Part shown: positions 1-9,964 of the stretch, in pieces
Layout: every line of letters starts with the position of its first letter
How positions within the stretch are numbered: position 1 is the first letter of the stretch
Origin: Cyclobacteriaceae bacterium
Lineage (GTDB): Bacteria > Bacteroidota > Bacteroidia > Cytophagales > Cyclobacteriaceae
Direction of reading: 5' to 3'
NCBI GenBank assembly: GCA_028278225.1
Contig: JANQEU010000088.1
Location: 62,001-126,000, forward strand
Length of the DNA: 64,000 bases
Position numbers and translations under genes: made by a program
The notes under the pieces: model-generated
What the model was told of the DNA's origin: nothing
Seen by the model: only the letters and a program-made list of their open reading frames with translations
Database searches by the model: none

Positions 1-508
1 CCACATTTACGAGGTTGGCGATGACCGAAACCATCATTGGTCTGAATGTGTCGGATTGTCCTTCGGCATATTGCCTAAATGTTTGAAACAGCATCAGGGG
101 AACCAATGATGCGCAGGCAATGGCCATATAAGTTCGCGCAGCTTCAACCACCTGGGGATCCTGCCCGAACCGATCCATAAAGGGCAATACTACCAGCGCC
201 AGCGCAAACAGCAATAGTCCAAGGATAATGTTAATCAGTGATGCATTTTGCAAATAAGTCAAGAGGCTTTTTTTGTCATCCGGTGGAGTTGCGGCTATCA
301 GAGGGGTTAATGCATAACTGAATCCAATCCCGAAAAGCAGCAAAAGATGATAGATCGTACCTGCAAATGTGATCCCCGCCAGAGGGATCACACCAACCTG
401 TCCCACCATGGCAGTGTCCGCCACAGAAACCATGATATGGCCCAATTGCCCGATCATCACCGGATAGGCTAATGAAATGTTTTTACGAAAATGTTCTTTT
501 ATGGTCAT
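1..508 (-). CDS. MATE family multidrug/Na+-coupled exporter, truncated at the window edge
   Basis: The first 169 codons of an inner-membrane exporter are present; the rest lies beyond position 1. The N-terminus (MTIKEHFRKNISLAYPVMIG) and the following AGITFAGTIYHLLLLFGIGF and PLMLFQTFRQYAEGQSDTFRP stretches are typical of MATE transporters, with helices 1-2, a charged loop (PPDDKK), and helices 3-4. MATE proteins expel cationic drugs or metabolites using Na+ or H+ gradients. The start is an ATG at 508. No substrate can be inferred. The 214 nt between this start and the Nudix gene hold no gene I can support. Confidence 0.85.
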   Translation of the reverse strand, partial: MTIKEHFRKNISLAYPVMIGQLGHIMVSVADTAMVGQVGVIPLAGITFAGTIYHLLLLFGIGFSYALTPLIAATPPDDKKSLLTYLQNASLINIILGLLLFALALVVLPFMDRFGQDPQVVEAARTYMAIACASLVPLMLFQTFRQYAEGQSDTFRPMMVSVIANLVNV

Positions 509-722
509 CCTGTCACGTTGTCTTCAGGACAAAGGATGCAAATGTCGACAAGTAAATGTAGCCTGGCCAAGAATACACTTGAAATTTTAGCCGGTTTCAG
601 GGCCTGGAAGACCGGAGTGACCCTGTTGTACGTTGATAGAAATTTGCTGTGACATGCAGATAGCGCAGGTGACAACCTATGAGAAGATAAGACAAGGTTT
701 CACCCGGAAACCAGTCTTGCGG

Positions 723-1262
723 CTACAGCTTCAGAATCCGGCTTAAATGGAAGAGACCGGCCAGACTCAAACCATCCGTAATTTCCCCGGAATCGCACAT
801 TTCTAATGCATCGACTAACGGCACTTTTCTGATTTCCAGCTTTTCGGTTTCTTCAAAGGCTGTCTCACCCATTGATAATTCTTCCGCCAGAAACACAAAT
901 CCAATTTCATTTGTAACAGAGTTGGATGTATGGACTTTGAGTAATTCAGTCCATTTTCCCGCCCGAAGACCCGTTTCTTCTCTCAACTCACGCTTTGCGG
1001 AGTCCAGTCGATCCATTTCCAAAGAACCTCCTCCCATAGGGATTTCCCAGGAGTATTCGTTCAGCGTATACCTCCACTGCCCCACCAGCCAGGTGTTTAA
1101 GTTTGTGTCCAGAGGTATTATCCCCAGGGCGTAGTTTTTGAAATGAACATGTCCGTACTGACTTGTTCCTCCTCCCGGATTGATCACCTCATCTTCCTTT
1201 ACTGTGATCCAGGGATTGTCAAATATTTCCCTGCTCCGAATAAGTTTCCAGTCGTTTTTCAT
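723..1262 (-). CDS. Nudix hydrolase, ADP-ribose pyrophosphatase-like
   Basis: A 179-residue Nudix protein likely to hydrolyse a nucleoside diphosphate derivative, with ADP-ribose or a sugar nucleotide as best guess because the surroundings (WRYTLNEYSWEIPMGGGSLE) match the ADPRase subgroup. The Nudix box is at about residues 76-98 and keeps the metal-binding core RELREETGL. The first glutamate of the GX5EX7REUXEE pattern is displaced: a methionine sits at the expected spacing and a glutamate one residue earlier. It starts with ATG at 1262, and is followed 28 nt later by the stop of the next minus-strand gene, so it is probably first or internal in a minus-strand run. Substrate is uncertain. 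Confidence 0.85.
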   Translation of the reverse strand: MKNDWKLIRSREIFDNPWITVKEDEVINPGGGTSQYGHVHFKNYALGIIPLDTNLNTWLVGQWRYTLNEYSWEIPMGGGSLEMDRLDSAKRELREETGLRAGKWTELLKVHTSNSVTNEIGFVFLAEELSMGETAFEETEKLEIRKVPLVDALEMCDSGEITDGLSLAGLFHLSRILKL

Positions 1263-1290
1263 CCTGTATGATGATCCGAAAATCCCCTGA

Positions 1291-2214
1291 TCAATTCGCT
1301 TTCAGGCCAAGTTCCTGACGAAGATGCCTGTATTCGTTTTTATTCTGTACCCAATAAGGTTCCCTGATGGATTTTATTTTTCTGGCGACAGTCGTTTTGC
1401 CATCGTAGATCTCCTCCCACCCTAAAATTTCGTAAGGAAATGATCTTTTAAAGTGAATGGATAATATCCTGCCGTCATGTATTATTTGATAGGTCTTGTG
1501 CACAGTATCGGAAAATGAACTTTCCGATGTCAGTTTGAGAGACGCCATTGCTGTAACAAGTTTGAAAGGTTTATGGCTCAATCGTTGATACAACGTTCCG
1601 GGAAGGATTTTTATGCTTCCTGTCGGAAGATTATCCGGATCGATACGTATTCTCTGCCACAATTCATCCTCAAGCCATTCATTGTCAATTTCATTCTGAA
1701 AGTCCCCTTCCGACTCAAAATACGAAAACCCTCTTATCTCATATTCATCGTCATCAAGGTTCAGCTGCGTAAAAGTCTGACCGCACCACTCCTGCGAACC
1801 GGCTGTCACTTTCAGAACATCGGGATATTTGTCATATGAGACCGGAACAAATGAGGACATCATCATGGAGTATGGGTAGATCCCTGTTAGAAATTTCTTG
1901 GTAAGATTCAACTTCAGCACTGTTACTTCATCACTTCCCGCATCTTCCGAATTATCGAGTTTGACATGCCTGGAGCGGGAAAATGGTTCTGTCACAAAGA
2001 TCAGGACTGCATGACCTTCATGTATCTCTCCATACCTGTGCTGTTTTAACTCGTAACTTGACAATTCTGCCACTCCCGCATACCAGTAATCGCCAAACTG
2101 TTTCCATTTGTCCTGGGCACTACCGGATGTTATTGAAATAATGGTCCATACGACTACCAGCATGGATTTCGTTAGTAGTGAAAGAATTGTATTTCGTTGA
2201 TCTTTATAAATCAT
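1291..2214 (-). CDS. Conserved exported protein of unknown function
   Basis: A protein of about 307 residues with a hydrophobic N-terminal segment (SMLVVVWTIISITSGSAQD) that looks like a signal peptide cut after SAQ. I chose the ATG at 2214; a TTG at 2256 would add 14 residues, and an ATG at 2163 would give a shorter, equally plausible signal peptide. The mature part opens with KWKQFGDYWYAGVAELSSYE and GEIHEGHAVLIFVTEPFS, a pattern I associate with a Bacteroidota family sometimes mislabelled as a Maf/septum protein. I cannot assign a function. It probably acts in the periplasm or at the outer membrane. It is divergent from the small exported protein starting at 2275. Confidence 0.7.
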   Translation of the reverse strand: MIYKDQRNTILSLLTKSMLVVVWTIISITSGSAQDKWKQFGDYWYAGVAELSSYELKQHRYGEIHEGHAVLIFVTEPFSRSRHVKLDNSEDAGSDEVTVLKLNLTKKFLTGIYPYSMMMSSFVPVSYDKYPDVLKVTAGSQEWCGQTFTQLNLDDDEYEIRGFSYFESEGDFQNEIDNEWLEDELWQRIRIDPDNLPTGSIKILPGTLYQRLSHKPFKLVTAMASLKLTSESSFSDTVHKTYQIIHDGRILSIHFKRSFPYEILGWEEIYDGKTTVARKIKSIREPYWVQNKNEYRHLRQELGLKAN

Positions 2215-2274
2215 TTCACAGGCTGCTTTTAATATTTGCTCAAATGTAAATATCAATTATATTTCCAGGCTTAA

Positions 2275-2691
2275 ATGAAACAACATACCCTCTTCTACTT
2301 TGTCCTGATTATGCTGTCCGCTTCAGGTCTGAGTTGCAAATCAGGCAGGCAAACCGCAAAATCCGAACAGATTGACTATCAGACAATTGCTGATAACACG
2401 TTGGAAAACAGGTCCAAATGTGTTGAGAATGAGGAAAATACATACGTACTTTGTATAGTAGAATCAAAAGTGCCGGGACCCAGACAGACTACCTTTATCA
2501 TAATCGAGCCAAACACTGGGGAACTGGTCGTAGACATCACCAGGCTGGAGGGTGAAGTGACATGGTACAAAGAGACGCAATTACTTATTAAGGAATATCC
2601 AGGAGTTATAGAAAATAAGACCGGAATCGGTAAGCAATCATCGTACTATTACGACATAATCAAGAAGAGAAGAATAGAAGCAAATCTGTAA
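2275..2691 (+). CDS. Small exported protein, possible lipoprotein
   Basis: 138 residues beginning MKQHTLFYFVLIMLSASGLSCK: a short charged start, a hydrophobic core and a cysteine after GLS, which is a loose lipobox as often seen in Bacteroidota. The mature part is polar and charged with no recognised motif. It lies 18 nt before the large T9SS cargo gene and may be co-transcribed with it, but no functional link is visible. It could be lineage-specific. Confidence 0.6.
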   Translation: MKQHTLFYFVLIMLSASGLSCKSGRQTAKSEQIDYQTIADNTLENRSKCVENEENTYVLCIVESKVPGPRQTTFIIIEPNTGELVVDITRLEGEVTWYKETQLLIKEYPGVIENKTGIGKQSSYYYDIIKKRRIEANL

Positions 2692-2709
2692 CCCTAAAGA
2701 ACCGCTGAA

Positions 2710-5700
2710 ATGATGAAAAGAACCATTCTACTGGTGGTACTGGCTGTTTTAGTCGCCCTCATCGATACTGAAAACCACAAAGCGCCAGTTATCACAAATA
2801 ACAAGCACATCACTATCGAGGACTTTTACAGTGAAAAGAGAAATAAGAGGCTTGCAGGGCACGCAAAAATGGATGCCCCTGAAATGCACGCATTAATTCA
2901 GCGTGAATTAAGGACTCCCGCTGACAGGGAATTTCCCGAATACTCCGATAACCAGGTATACCGGGAATACCAAAAGGCCAGATCCAGGTCCACAAGCGCA
3001 CGGGTTGCCAGTGACCTGACTTTTATCGAGCGTGGACCGGGCAATATAGCTGGCCGGACAAGAGCACTGATTGTTGATCCTGATGATCCTACCAGTAATA
3101 CATGGTTCGCAGGATCCGCATCCGGAGGTATATGGAAAACAACGGATGGGGGTAAAACATGGGAAAATATGTCCGATGACTTTCCAAATCTGGGTACCAA
3201 CACTTTAGCCATATCACCTGCCAATACAAATGTCATTTACGCGGGGACCGGAGAACATTTCACAAATGATATTGACGGAGCAGGGCTTTTCAAGTCTGTT
3301 GATAAAGGAGAAACGTGGTTTCAGATCGCTAATCCTGAAGTATACCCGGATATGCGGAACATCAGCCGTATCATCGTTGATCCGGGGGATGAGAATACCG
3401 TGATACTGACCTCGCGAAATTCCTTATGGGTGGGCGGATCACAAACTGCTATTTACAAAACTACTGACGGAGGACTATCCTGGGACAGGAAATATGAAGC
3501 ATCGGGAAAACGATTAGATGATTTGGATCATGACCCGTCTGATTTCAACATTCAGTATGCTGCCTCCCTGGGTTCAGGAGTTTTGAAATCAACGGATGCA
3601 GGTGAAACCTGGTTGAATTCAAGTACCGGTCTAAGGCCCGGTGGCCGAGTCGAGATTGCGATCTCACCGGTGGATCCCGACAGGCTTTGGGCGTCGGTTG
3701 AGGGTTTTGAAACCGGTACCGGCTCCGATTTATACGTGAGCCTTAATGGTGGAGAAGTCTGGAACCTGATGTCAGAGATAAACAGTGGGCCTAATGTGAA
3801 TTTTCTCGGGGGTCAGGGATGGTATGATAACATCATAACAGCTCATCCTTTTGACCAGGATATAGTTTATGTGGGCGGTGTAAACCTGTGGCAGTTTGAG
3901 TTGAAAGAAGGAAGTGTGGAACTTGCCTCAGTGGAGGTGAACGAAAATGGCAGCGGCACATTTATGGACCTTGTCAACTTCGGAGCAACTCACTATGGAG
4001 GAAAACTGGAAGTGGATGAAAATGCTGACAGCCTGGTATCCGTTGAGGTGCGCTTCGGGCAGGGAAGCCAGCTGGCACACAGGTTCACTGTAGACAAAAG
4101 AGGATCCGGCGTTCCTGATGAAGATTACGAATATGCGGATTATGTAGAAGTACCGTTCCAGGTTTGGGACGTCTCAAACGACCGGCAGTTGATGGTGTCA
4201 TTCAGAGACCAGCAGGAAGACGGCAATTGGAATTTGATTGAGCAGGAAACGGATCAGGGAACGGATCCATCGATACATTCAAGAGAGTATCTTTTTGTGC
4301 ATTTTCGTGCTTACGCTGACACTGCGGATGCCGCGATAGCCAGAACTGGTGGTCAGGCCACTGACCGGTTGTATTTTATCTGGCCGGTCCTTCAGGAAGG
4401 GAGTCAGTTTGATCCGGATAACCTCCCGCAATCCTCGCTGGATATCTCCAGGTTCATCGCTGAAACCAGGTTCCGAGAGACAACCAATCTCTCTGATGCT
4501 TATGAAGAATTTGATGAGCAGAATACATTTACAGCTACCCAGACCATTAACCAGGAAGGTCTTCACCCGGACCAGCATAATATAATTCCAATTATTGAGG
4601 ATGAAGAATCCCAGACATTCCGTCTTCTGGTCGCCAATGACGGAGGGGTTTATGTGAGCAAGGTTTCAACTGCTCCCGGAATCAGTGATGATGATTTTGA
4701 ATATGCGGGATTTGGGTTTAACACCACACAGTTCTACGGCGCGGATAAGGCACCGGGTGAAGATCGTTATATCGGAGGCATGCAGGATAATTCAACCTGG
4801 TTTGTGCCTTTTGGTGAGGAGGGAAATCCAACGACAGCTTATCAATTTGCTTTTGGCGGTGATGGATTTGAGGCGATCTGGAACAACCGCAATATCGATG
4901 AAATGATCGGATCAATTCAATTCAATCAACTGTTACGAACATCAGATGGAGGTGAAACCTGGTTTGGAGCTACGAGTGCCCTGCAAGATGTTGGATCCGG
5001 AAATGCTCCATTCATCTCAAGGCTGGCGAATAGTAAACTTCGCCCCGAAAGGATATATACCATTGGACGAACCGGGGTATGGTCTTCTTTCAAAGCTGAA
5101 AGATGGGAAGTAACACCCCTGCAATCAGACTATTGGGTATTCCGCAATTCGATGGATGTAGAAGTCTCAGACGCTGATACGGACATCATCTGGGCCGGTG
5201 GGGGATTAAGCGAATCCGAAAGATTGTATGTGTCAACAGATGGCGCCAGGACTTTTTCTCCTGTAAATAACTATTCAGGAACTACCCTGGGAGTGTGCTC
5301 GGGATTTAAGCCGGATCCTGTCGACCCGAATACGGCGTATGCCCTTTTCTCTTTTGCAGGTCGCCCAAAGGTTCTGAAAACTATGGACCTGGGTCAAAGT
5401 TGGGAAGACATTTCAGGCTTTGAAGGGAATGCATCGAGCAGTCGGGGATTCCCTGATGTCGCCATTAACTCTATACTTGTCTTTCCAAATGACAACGAAA
5501 GACTTTGGGTAGGTTCTGAAATTGGCATTATCGAATCACTGGATGGCGGGCAATCCTGGAATTTCCTGGAATGCGATCTGCCCCCGGTAAACGTATACGA
5601 TTTTAAGATCCAGGATGACCAGGTAGTCATTGCCACATATGGACGGGGGATCTGGACCGTTACCATGCCGGAGGTTGAAAGAGACATTATTTTTGCACCG

Positions 5701-6741
5701 TCAATTGACAAAGTGGTAATTACCCCAACCGGGGAAACGAGATTTCAGATTACATACGATGAGATCTTTGACTCAACTGTGGTTTATGTAGGTGATGAAG
5801 TTGTACTTTCAGTAGATAATAATGAAGTAGGGGCAACGACTTATATTACCGATAACCTGGGTAAAAATGAAGTATTAAATTCACGGGTGTTCAGCTATCT
5901 GAGTGGCCAGGTCTTCAAATCCGAGGAAAGGAATACAATTTACTTCGATCCGGATGACCCCAGTACTTCATTCCAGACCGATTTCAACAAAATCAACGAC
6001 TTTGTGATCGACGGCATGAAATTCTTTAAAGGGAATGGATTCAGTACGGCCTCCCTTCATTCCGAACATCCATATGGCGAAGCTTCAAACTTCATGACAG
6101 TTTTGAGAACTCCGATTATCATAAGCCATGATGAAGCTACCATGAGCTACAAAGACGTGGCCATAATTGAAACAGGTGAAGACGGGACAGTGTTCGGGGA
6201 TGAAGAATTTTATGATTACGTTGTTGTCGAGGGTAGCAAGGATGGTGAAGAATGGATCCCGCTGGCTCCCGGGTACGATGCTTCGTTTAATGAACATTGG
6301 AAAACGGCCTACATCGGAGAAAATGCGGGCAACGAAAGTATGTATGTCGAACATACGGTCAGTCTGACTGACTCATTCGCAGTAGGTGATACCATATTGA
6401 TCCGGTTTCGACTATTCTCGGATCCGTTTACCGTGGGATGGGGATGGGCCATTGACGATGTTAAGATCCAAAATCAGGTGCTTTCGGTGGAAAACAGGTT
6501 TGAGGGTACTTTTAACATTTACCCGAACCCCATCACGTCCACGTCCACAGTCAATTATTCTCTCCGATCAAGCGGCAAACTCACCTTATTGAGCATTGAT
6601 GGCAAAGTACTTCGGAGATATAAGCTGACCAGGGGTACCGGATCCGTCGAAATTCACAACGCCGGATTAAAAAGAGGCGTATATCTTTTGCGACTGGAAA
6701 GTCAGGAAGGGGCGGTCACCAAAAAAATAGTTACAAACTAA
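2710..6741 (+). CDS. Giant secreted Asp-box/VPS10-like propeller protein with T9SS type A sorting domain
   Basis: 1343 residues. The N-terminus (MMKRTILLVVLAVLVALI) is a Sec signal peptide. From about residue 110 there are many Asp-box (BNR) motifs of the S/T-x-D-x-G-x-x-W type: TTDGGKTW, SVDKGETW, TTDGGLSW, STDAGETW, TSDGGETW, TMDLGQSW and SLDGGQSW, the hallmark of VPS10/sortilin or sialidase-like beta-propellers. The blades are interrupted by an insert at roughly 400-620. A MAM/lectin-like beta region precedes the C-terminus. The last 75 residues (FNIYPNPITSTSTVNYSL to GVYLLRLESQEG and a final KKIVTN) are a T9SS type A sorting domain, so the protein should cross the outer membrane through T9SS and be processed by a PorU-type sortase, such as the one encoded at 30.5 kb. 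No glycosidase catalytic residues could be identified, so enzymatic activity is not claimed. Confidence 0.88.
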   Translation: MMKRTILLVVLAVLVALIDTENHKAPVITNNKHITIEDFYSEKRNKRLAGHAKMDAPEMHALIQRELRTPADREFPEYSDNQVYREYQKARSRSTSARVASDLTFIERGPGNIAGRTRALIVDPDDPTSNTWFAGSASGGIWKTTDGGKTWENMSDDFPNLGTNTLAISPANTNVIYAGTGEHFTNDIDGAGLFKSVDKGETWFQIANPEVYPDMRNISRIIVDPGDENTVILTSRNSLWVGGSQTAIYKTTDGGLSWDRKYEASGKRLDDLDHDPSDFNIQYAASLGSGVLKSTDAGETWLNSSTGLRPGGRVEIAISPVDPDRLWASVEGFETGTGSDLYVSLNGGEVWNLMSEINSGPNVNFLGGQGWYDNIITAHPFDQDIVYVGGVNLWQFELKEGSVELASVEVNENGSGTFMDLVNFGATHYGGKLEVDENADSLVSVEVRFGQGSQLAHRFTVDKRGSGVPDEDYEYADYVEVPFQVWDVSNDRQLMVSFRDQQEDGNWNLIEQETDQGTDPSIHSREYLFVHFRAYADTADAAIARTGGQATDRLYFIWPVLQEGSQFDPDNLPQSSLDISRFIAETRFRETTNLSDAYEEFDEQNTFTATQTINQEGLHPDQHNIIPIIEDEESQTFRLLVANDGGVYVSKVSTAPGISDDDFEYAGFGFNTTQFYGADKAPGEDRYIGGMQDNSTWFVPFGEEGNPTTAYQFAFGGDGFEAIWNNRNIDEMIGSIQFNQLLRTSDGGETWFGATSALQDVGSGNAPFISRLANSKLRPERIYTIGRTGVWSSFKAERWEVTPLQSDYWVFRNSMDVEVSDADTDIIWAGGGLSESERLYVSTDGARTFSPVNNYSGTTLGVCSGFKPDPVDPNTAYALFSFAGRPKVLKTMDLGQSWEDISGFEGNASSSRGFPDVAINSILVFPNDNERLWVGSEIGIIESLDGGQSWNFLECDLPPVNVYDFKIQDDQVVIATYGRGIWTVTMPEVERDIIFAPSIDKVVITPTGETRFQITYDEIFDSTVVYVGDEVVLSVDNNEVGATTYITDNLGKNEVLNSRVFSYLSGQVFKSEERNTIYFDPDDPSTSFQTDFNKINDFVIDGMKFFKGNGFSTASLHSEHPYGEASNFMTVLRTPIIISHDEATMSYKDVAIIETGEDGTVFGDEEFYDYVVVEGSKDGEEWIPLAPGYDASFNEHWKTAYIGENAGNESMYVEHTVSLTDSFAVGDTILIRFRLFSDPFTVGWGWAIDDVKIQNQVLSVENRFEGTFNIYPNPITSTSTVNYSLRSSGKLTLLSIDGKVLRRYKLTRGTGSVEIHNAGLKRGVYLLRLESQEGAVTKKIVTN

Positions 6742-6751
6742 GAGTGCTTCC

Positions 6752-9103
6752 CTAGAACTCAATGCGATAGCTCAGGTTGGGAAACATTCCGATCTGTGTG
6801 TCAGTAACTATCCTGTCACTTGCGGTACTGAACCATCGCCCGTATTCATTGGCCCTGCCTGTAACATTCTGGACGTTCAATGAAACTACAGATGCATGGT
6901 TTGGTTTGTTGATCCGGTAATTGATGCCTATATCTATTCGCCAATACTGATCTAACTGCAATTCAAAATTCCGGTCATAGTCCTCGACGGTGTAGCCCAT
7001 TTCCCTGGATTCGTCTACCAGTATCGGGGCCTGTCGTTTGCCACCGGCCAGTATTCCTCTTCCATTCACGCTTAGCAGATTATTGCCGTTTTTTCCCACC
7101 TTGAATTCTTTCCCGCCTATTACATTAAAAATGTAGTTCCCATTGAATCTTGTATCCCGCTCTATTCCGTCCACTCCTTTGTACTTTGACTCATATAGGG
7201 AGGCTGTTGTCATGAAATAATAGCTGTTGGTAAAGAATTTCTCCAGCGTAAACTCAATGCCATAATTTGTGCCTGTGCCGTCATTTTTCAATTCTTCGTC
7301 AGTGTACCCCTCGTAAGTATTCAGGACCGAAAAGCTCTGAAGATATGCATCGGAAGTGGTGTCATTCCCCCAAATGGGAACATCATACAGGTGCTGGTAG
7401 TATACCTCCGTCTTAAATCTCATGTCAGTCCGGAACATCCGTTCATAACCAAGTACTGCGTGGGCAGCTTTTGTGAAACCGAGGTCCTTATTGTTGTACA
7501 CAAGACTACCGTCTTCTGCTTCCTGCCTGGCCATATACAATGCCAGCGTTTCCATCCTGCTATGCAGTCCGGCTCCCCCTGTAAACTGGTGTCCTCCCCC
7601 CGCTCTCCAACGAAATCCAAATCTGGGTTCAACATAAAAGTCTTTGTTCAGCCCGAAATATGTCATGTGGAACCCGGAGTTCAGGCTTAAGCGATCGGAA
7701 GCCCTGTACTGCCAGTTGGAATATCCCTGGATAACTTCAGTATTACCTTTTTCATCTATAAAAGTACCCAGTTCTCCCATGTCGTTTATAAGCTCAGACT
7801 CAATATCAAATCCAATTCTGTTCACAATTCCGCCAATCCTCAATGTGTTTTTTGCATTGAACTTGTGGTTAATATATGATGAGAACCTCAAGGCAGATTC
7901 ATAAAAATCCTCACGTTCCCTCAATTGAATGTATAGACTGTCAATTACATTATCAATGTTAAAACCTGATCCGGAAACAATGGACTCCACGAAAGTATTT
8001 TCCCCGAAATATGTTATATGGGATATTCCGGCCGCTCCCATCCAATGAGTATTCTTTTCATGCCACCAATCGCCTATTTCCGGGGCCGGCTTGTAACCGT
8101 AGGTGTTCTGGCCTCCCAGTCCCCATACCGAAAATGACCCCAATTTTTCAGTGGGGATGTGTATTTTGAATGACAGATCCTGAAAAGAGACGTCTTCCTG
8201 GGATCCCAGAATTTCTACTCCGAGATCATCAAATAATGCCAGGGTCGCGTAGCGATAGTTGGCAACATAGGAGGATCGTGTATCCCGGTTTAATGGTCCC
8301 TCAGAGGCAGCTGCTACCCCCAGTATTCCGGCCTGAAAAGCATGTTCATGTTTTTCAAAATTTCCCTTTCTAAGGTTTAGATCAAAAATGCCTGAAGCAG
8401 CATTTCCATATTGGGAGGTGAAAGCACCGGTGAAAAAGTCCGAATTACTCAACACACTGGAACTTAGCATACTGACGCCTCCCGCGGATGACCCGATATT
8501 TGCAAAATGATTAGGATTAGGGACTTCCACGCCTTCCAGTCTCCACAGTAAACCCTTAGGTGAATTCCCTCTTATGACAATCTCATTAAGCAGGTCATCA
8601 CCACCTGTAGAAACCCCCGCATAAGTAAGTGCTGCCCTCGCAGGATCTTGAAATGTCGCTGCATAGCGGCTTGTCTCTTCCACACTCAAGGAAATAGCAC
8701 TTACAGTGGCAAGTTCATTAATAGGCTGGCCTTTCTCCTGCTGGTCAGCTACGATGACTATCTCATCCATTTGAACCAGCGCTTCTATCAGCTCAATTTC
8801 CAGTACTACCTCCTTGCCTGAGCCAACCAACAACTCAGGTACATACCTGTTTTCATATCCTACGGAAGATATCTGCAATGAGTGTCTGCCGACAGGCACA
8901 TTGGCAACCTTAAAGTATCCTTCCACATCACTGATGCTCCCTAATACGGGGTCCGAGTTCTGAATCAAAATGGTTGCTCCGATAATCGGGGATTTTGACT
9001 GCTGATCCACAATTCTCCCTTTGACTGTCTGTAAAAGCTCCTGGGCACGCACCGGAATGATGGAGATAAATAAAACCGTCCAGATGGCTATTGTTTTCTT
9101 CAT
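6752..9103 (-). CDS. TonB-dependent outer-membrane receptor with CarboxypepD_reg domain
   Basis: About 783 residues from the ATG at 9103, which gives a clean signal peptide (MKKTIAIWTVLFISIIPVRA); an upstream in-frame ATG at 9196 would add 31 residues that look non-coding. Residues about 25-110 form a carboxypeptidase-like regulatory fold (VKGRIVDQQSKSPIIGATIL, YFKVANVPVGRHSLQISSVG). A plug domain follows (LLNEIVIRGNSPKGLLWRLE, ASGIFDLNLRKGN) and then a 22-strand-type barrel ending in an aromatic residue (YRIEF). It imports a ligand too large for porins using TonB energy. No SusD partner is adjacent, so it is not an obvious polysaccharide-utilisation pair. It ends 10 nt from the converging T9SS cargo gene. 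Ligand unknown. Confidence 0.88.
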   Translation of the reverse strand: MKKTIAIWTVLFISIIPVRAQELLQTVKGRIVDQQSKSPIIGATILIQNSDPVLGSISDVEGYFKVANVPVGRHSLQISSVGYENRYVPELLVGSGKEVVLEIELIEALVQMDEIVIVADQQEKGQPINELATVSAISLSVEETSRYAATFQDPARAALTYAGVSTGGDDLLNEIVIRGNSPKGLLWRLEGVEVPNPNHFANIGSSAGGVSMLSSSVLSNSDFFTGAFTSQYGNAASGIFDLNLRKGNFEKHEHAFQAGILGVAAASEGPLNRDTRSSYVANYRYATLALFDDLGVEILGSQEDVSFQDLSFKIHIPTEKLGSFSVWGLGGQNTYGYKPAPEIGDWWHEKNTHWMGAAGISHITYFGENTFVESIVSGSGFNIDNVIDSLYIQLREREDFYESALRFSSYINHKFNAKNTLRIGGIVNRIGFDIESELINDMGELGTFIDEKGNTEVIQGYSNWQYRASDRLSLNSGFHMTYFGLNKDFYVEPRFGFRWRAGGGHQFTGGAGLHSRMETLALYMARQEAEDGSLVYNNKDLGFTKAAHAVLGYERMFRTDMRFKTEVYYQHLYDVPIWGNDTTSDAYLQSFSVLNTYEGYTDEELKNDGTGTNYGIEFTLEKFFTNSYYFMTTASLYESKYKGVDGIERDTRFNGNYIFNVIGGKEFKVGKNGNNLLSVNGRGILAGGKRQAPILVDESREMGYTVEDYDRNFELQLDQYWRIDIGINYRINKPNHASVVSLNVQNVTGRANEYGRWFSTASDRIVTDTQIGMFPNLSYRIEF

Positions 9104-9326
9104 GTTGAAATCCTGAGTTTTTTGACTTTGACTTAAGGAAACATTTTCATTGAAAAGGTTTCCCAAATGCCACGATAATAAACTAATAATTCCCATGCCA
9201 ATATTTATAAGTGATTGGTTACCTGTGGGTTATTCCACATAAAACTTCCCGGCCCACATGAATCGTCCGGTTAAATCGTTCATTTCCGTACACTGTAGAT
9301 TGGGAATTATTTTTTTACTTTTGATC

Positions 9327-9923
9327 ATGCTGCTGTCCTTTTTTAATAAAGACAAAGTTGAAGCGGGTTGTGATGAAGCCGGAAGAGGATGTCTGGCGGG
9401 GCCTGTAGTGGCAGCAGCGGTAATTCTCCCCAAAACGTTTCGTCACAGGACCCTGAATGACAGCAAGCAATTAACCGAACCGGAAAGGCTGAAACTCAGG
9501 AAAACAATTGTGAAAAGATCCCTCGCTTATGGGGTCGGAGTAGCCTCGCCAGGTGAAATAGATGAGATCAACATTTTAAATGCATCTTACCTGGCTATGC
9601 ATCGTGCGTTGGATAATCTCAAGATCAAACCGGAACTCCTTTTGATCGATGGAAACAGATACAAAGCTCACGATGACACACCTTACGAGTGTATTGTTAA
9701 GGGGGATTCGAAATATTACGCTATTGCTGCTGCTTCCGTACTAGCCAAAACTTACAGGGATGACCTGATGCGGCAACTTGCCCTGGAGTTTCCCGATTAT
9801 GGTTGGGAGACCAATGTAGGTTACCCCACGATAAAGCACAGAGACGGGATCAGATCAAACGGAGTAACACCTCATCACAGGATGAGCTTTCAGTTGCTCC
9901 CTGCTCAGCTCGAACTTTTTTGA
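9327..9923 (+). CDS. rnhB: Ribonuclease HII
   Basis: 198 residues. Cuts the RNA strand of RNA-DNA hybrids and removes single ribonucleotides from DNA in the cytoplasm. The family signature AGCDEAGRGCLAGPVVAAAV at residues 13-32 carries the first catalytic Asp-Glu pair, and later LLIDGNRY and KGDSKYYAIAAASVLAKTYR give the other acidic residues and the conserved Ser/Lys patch. I place the start at the ATG at 9327 because the in-frame extension back to 9258 adds an unrelated hydrophobic stretch. Length is normal for the family. Divergent from the TonB receptor across a 223-nt gap. Confidence 0.93.
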   Translation: MLLSFFNKDKVEAGCDEAGRGCLAGPVVAAAVILPKTFRHRTLNDSKQLTEPERLKLRKTIVKRSLAYGVGVASPGEIDEINILNASYLAMHRALDNLKIKPELLLIDGNRYKAHDDTPYECIVKGDSKYYAIAAASVLAKTYRDDLMRQLALEFPDYGWETNVGYPTIKHRDGIRSNGVTPHHRMSFQLLPAQLELF

Positions 9924-9964
9924 CCCCTAATGGCTATTTTTACATAATTAACTTAATCACGCTA

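Noticed and set aside
9803-9964. Upstream extension of the DUF2911 frame over the end of rnhB
   Set aside because: The extra 54 codons are out of frame with rnhB and lack any signal; the ATG at 9965 gives a proper membrane anchor.
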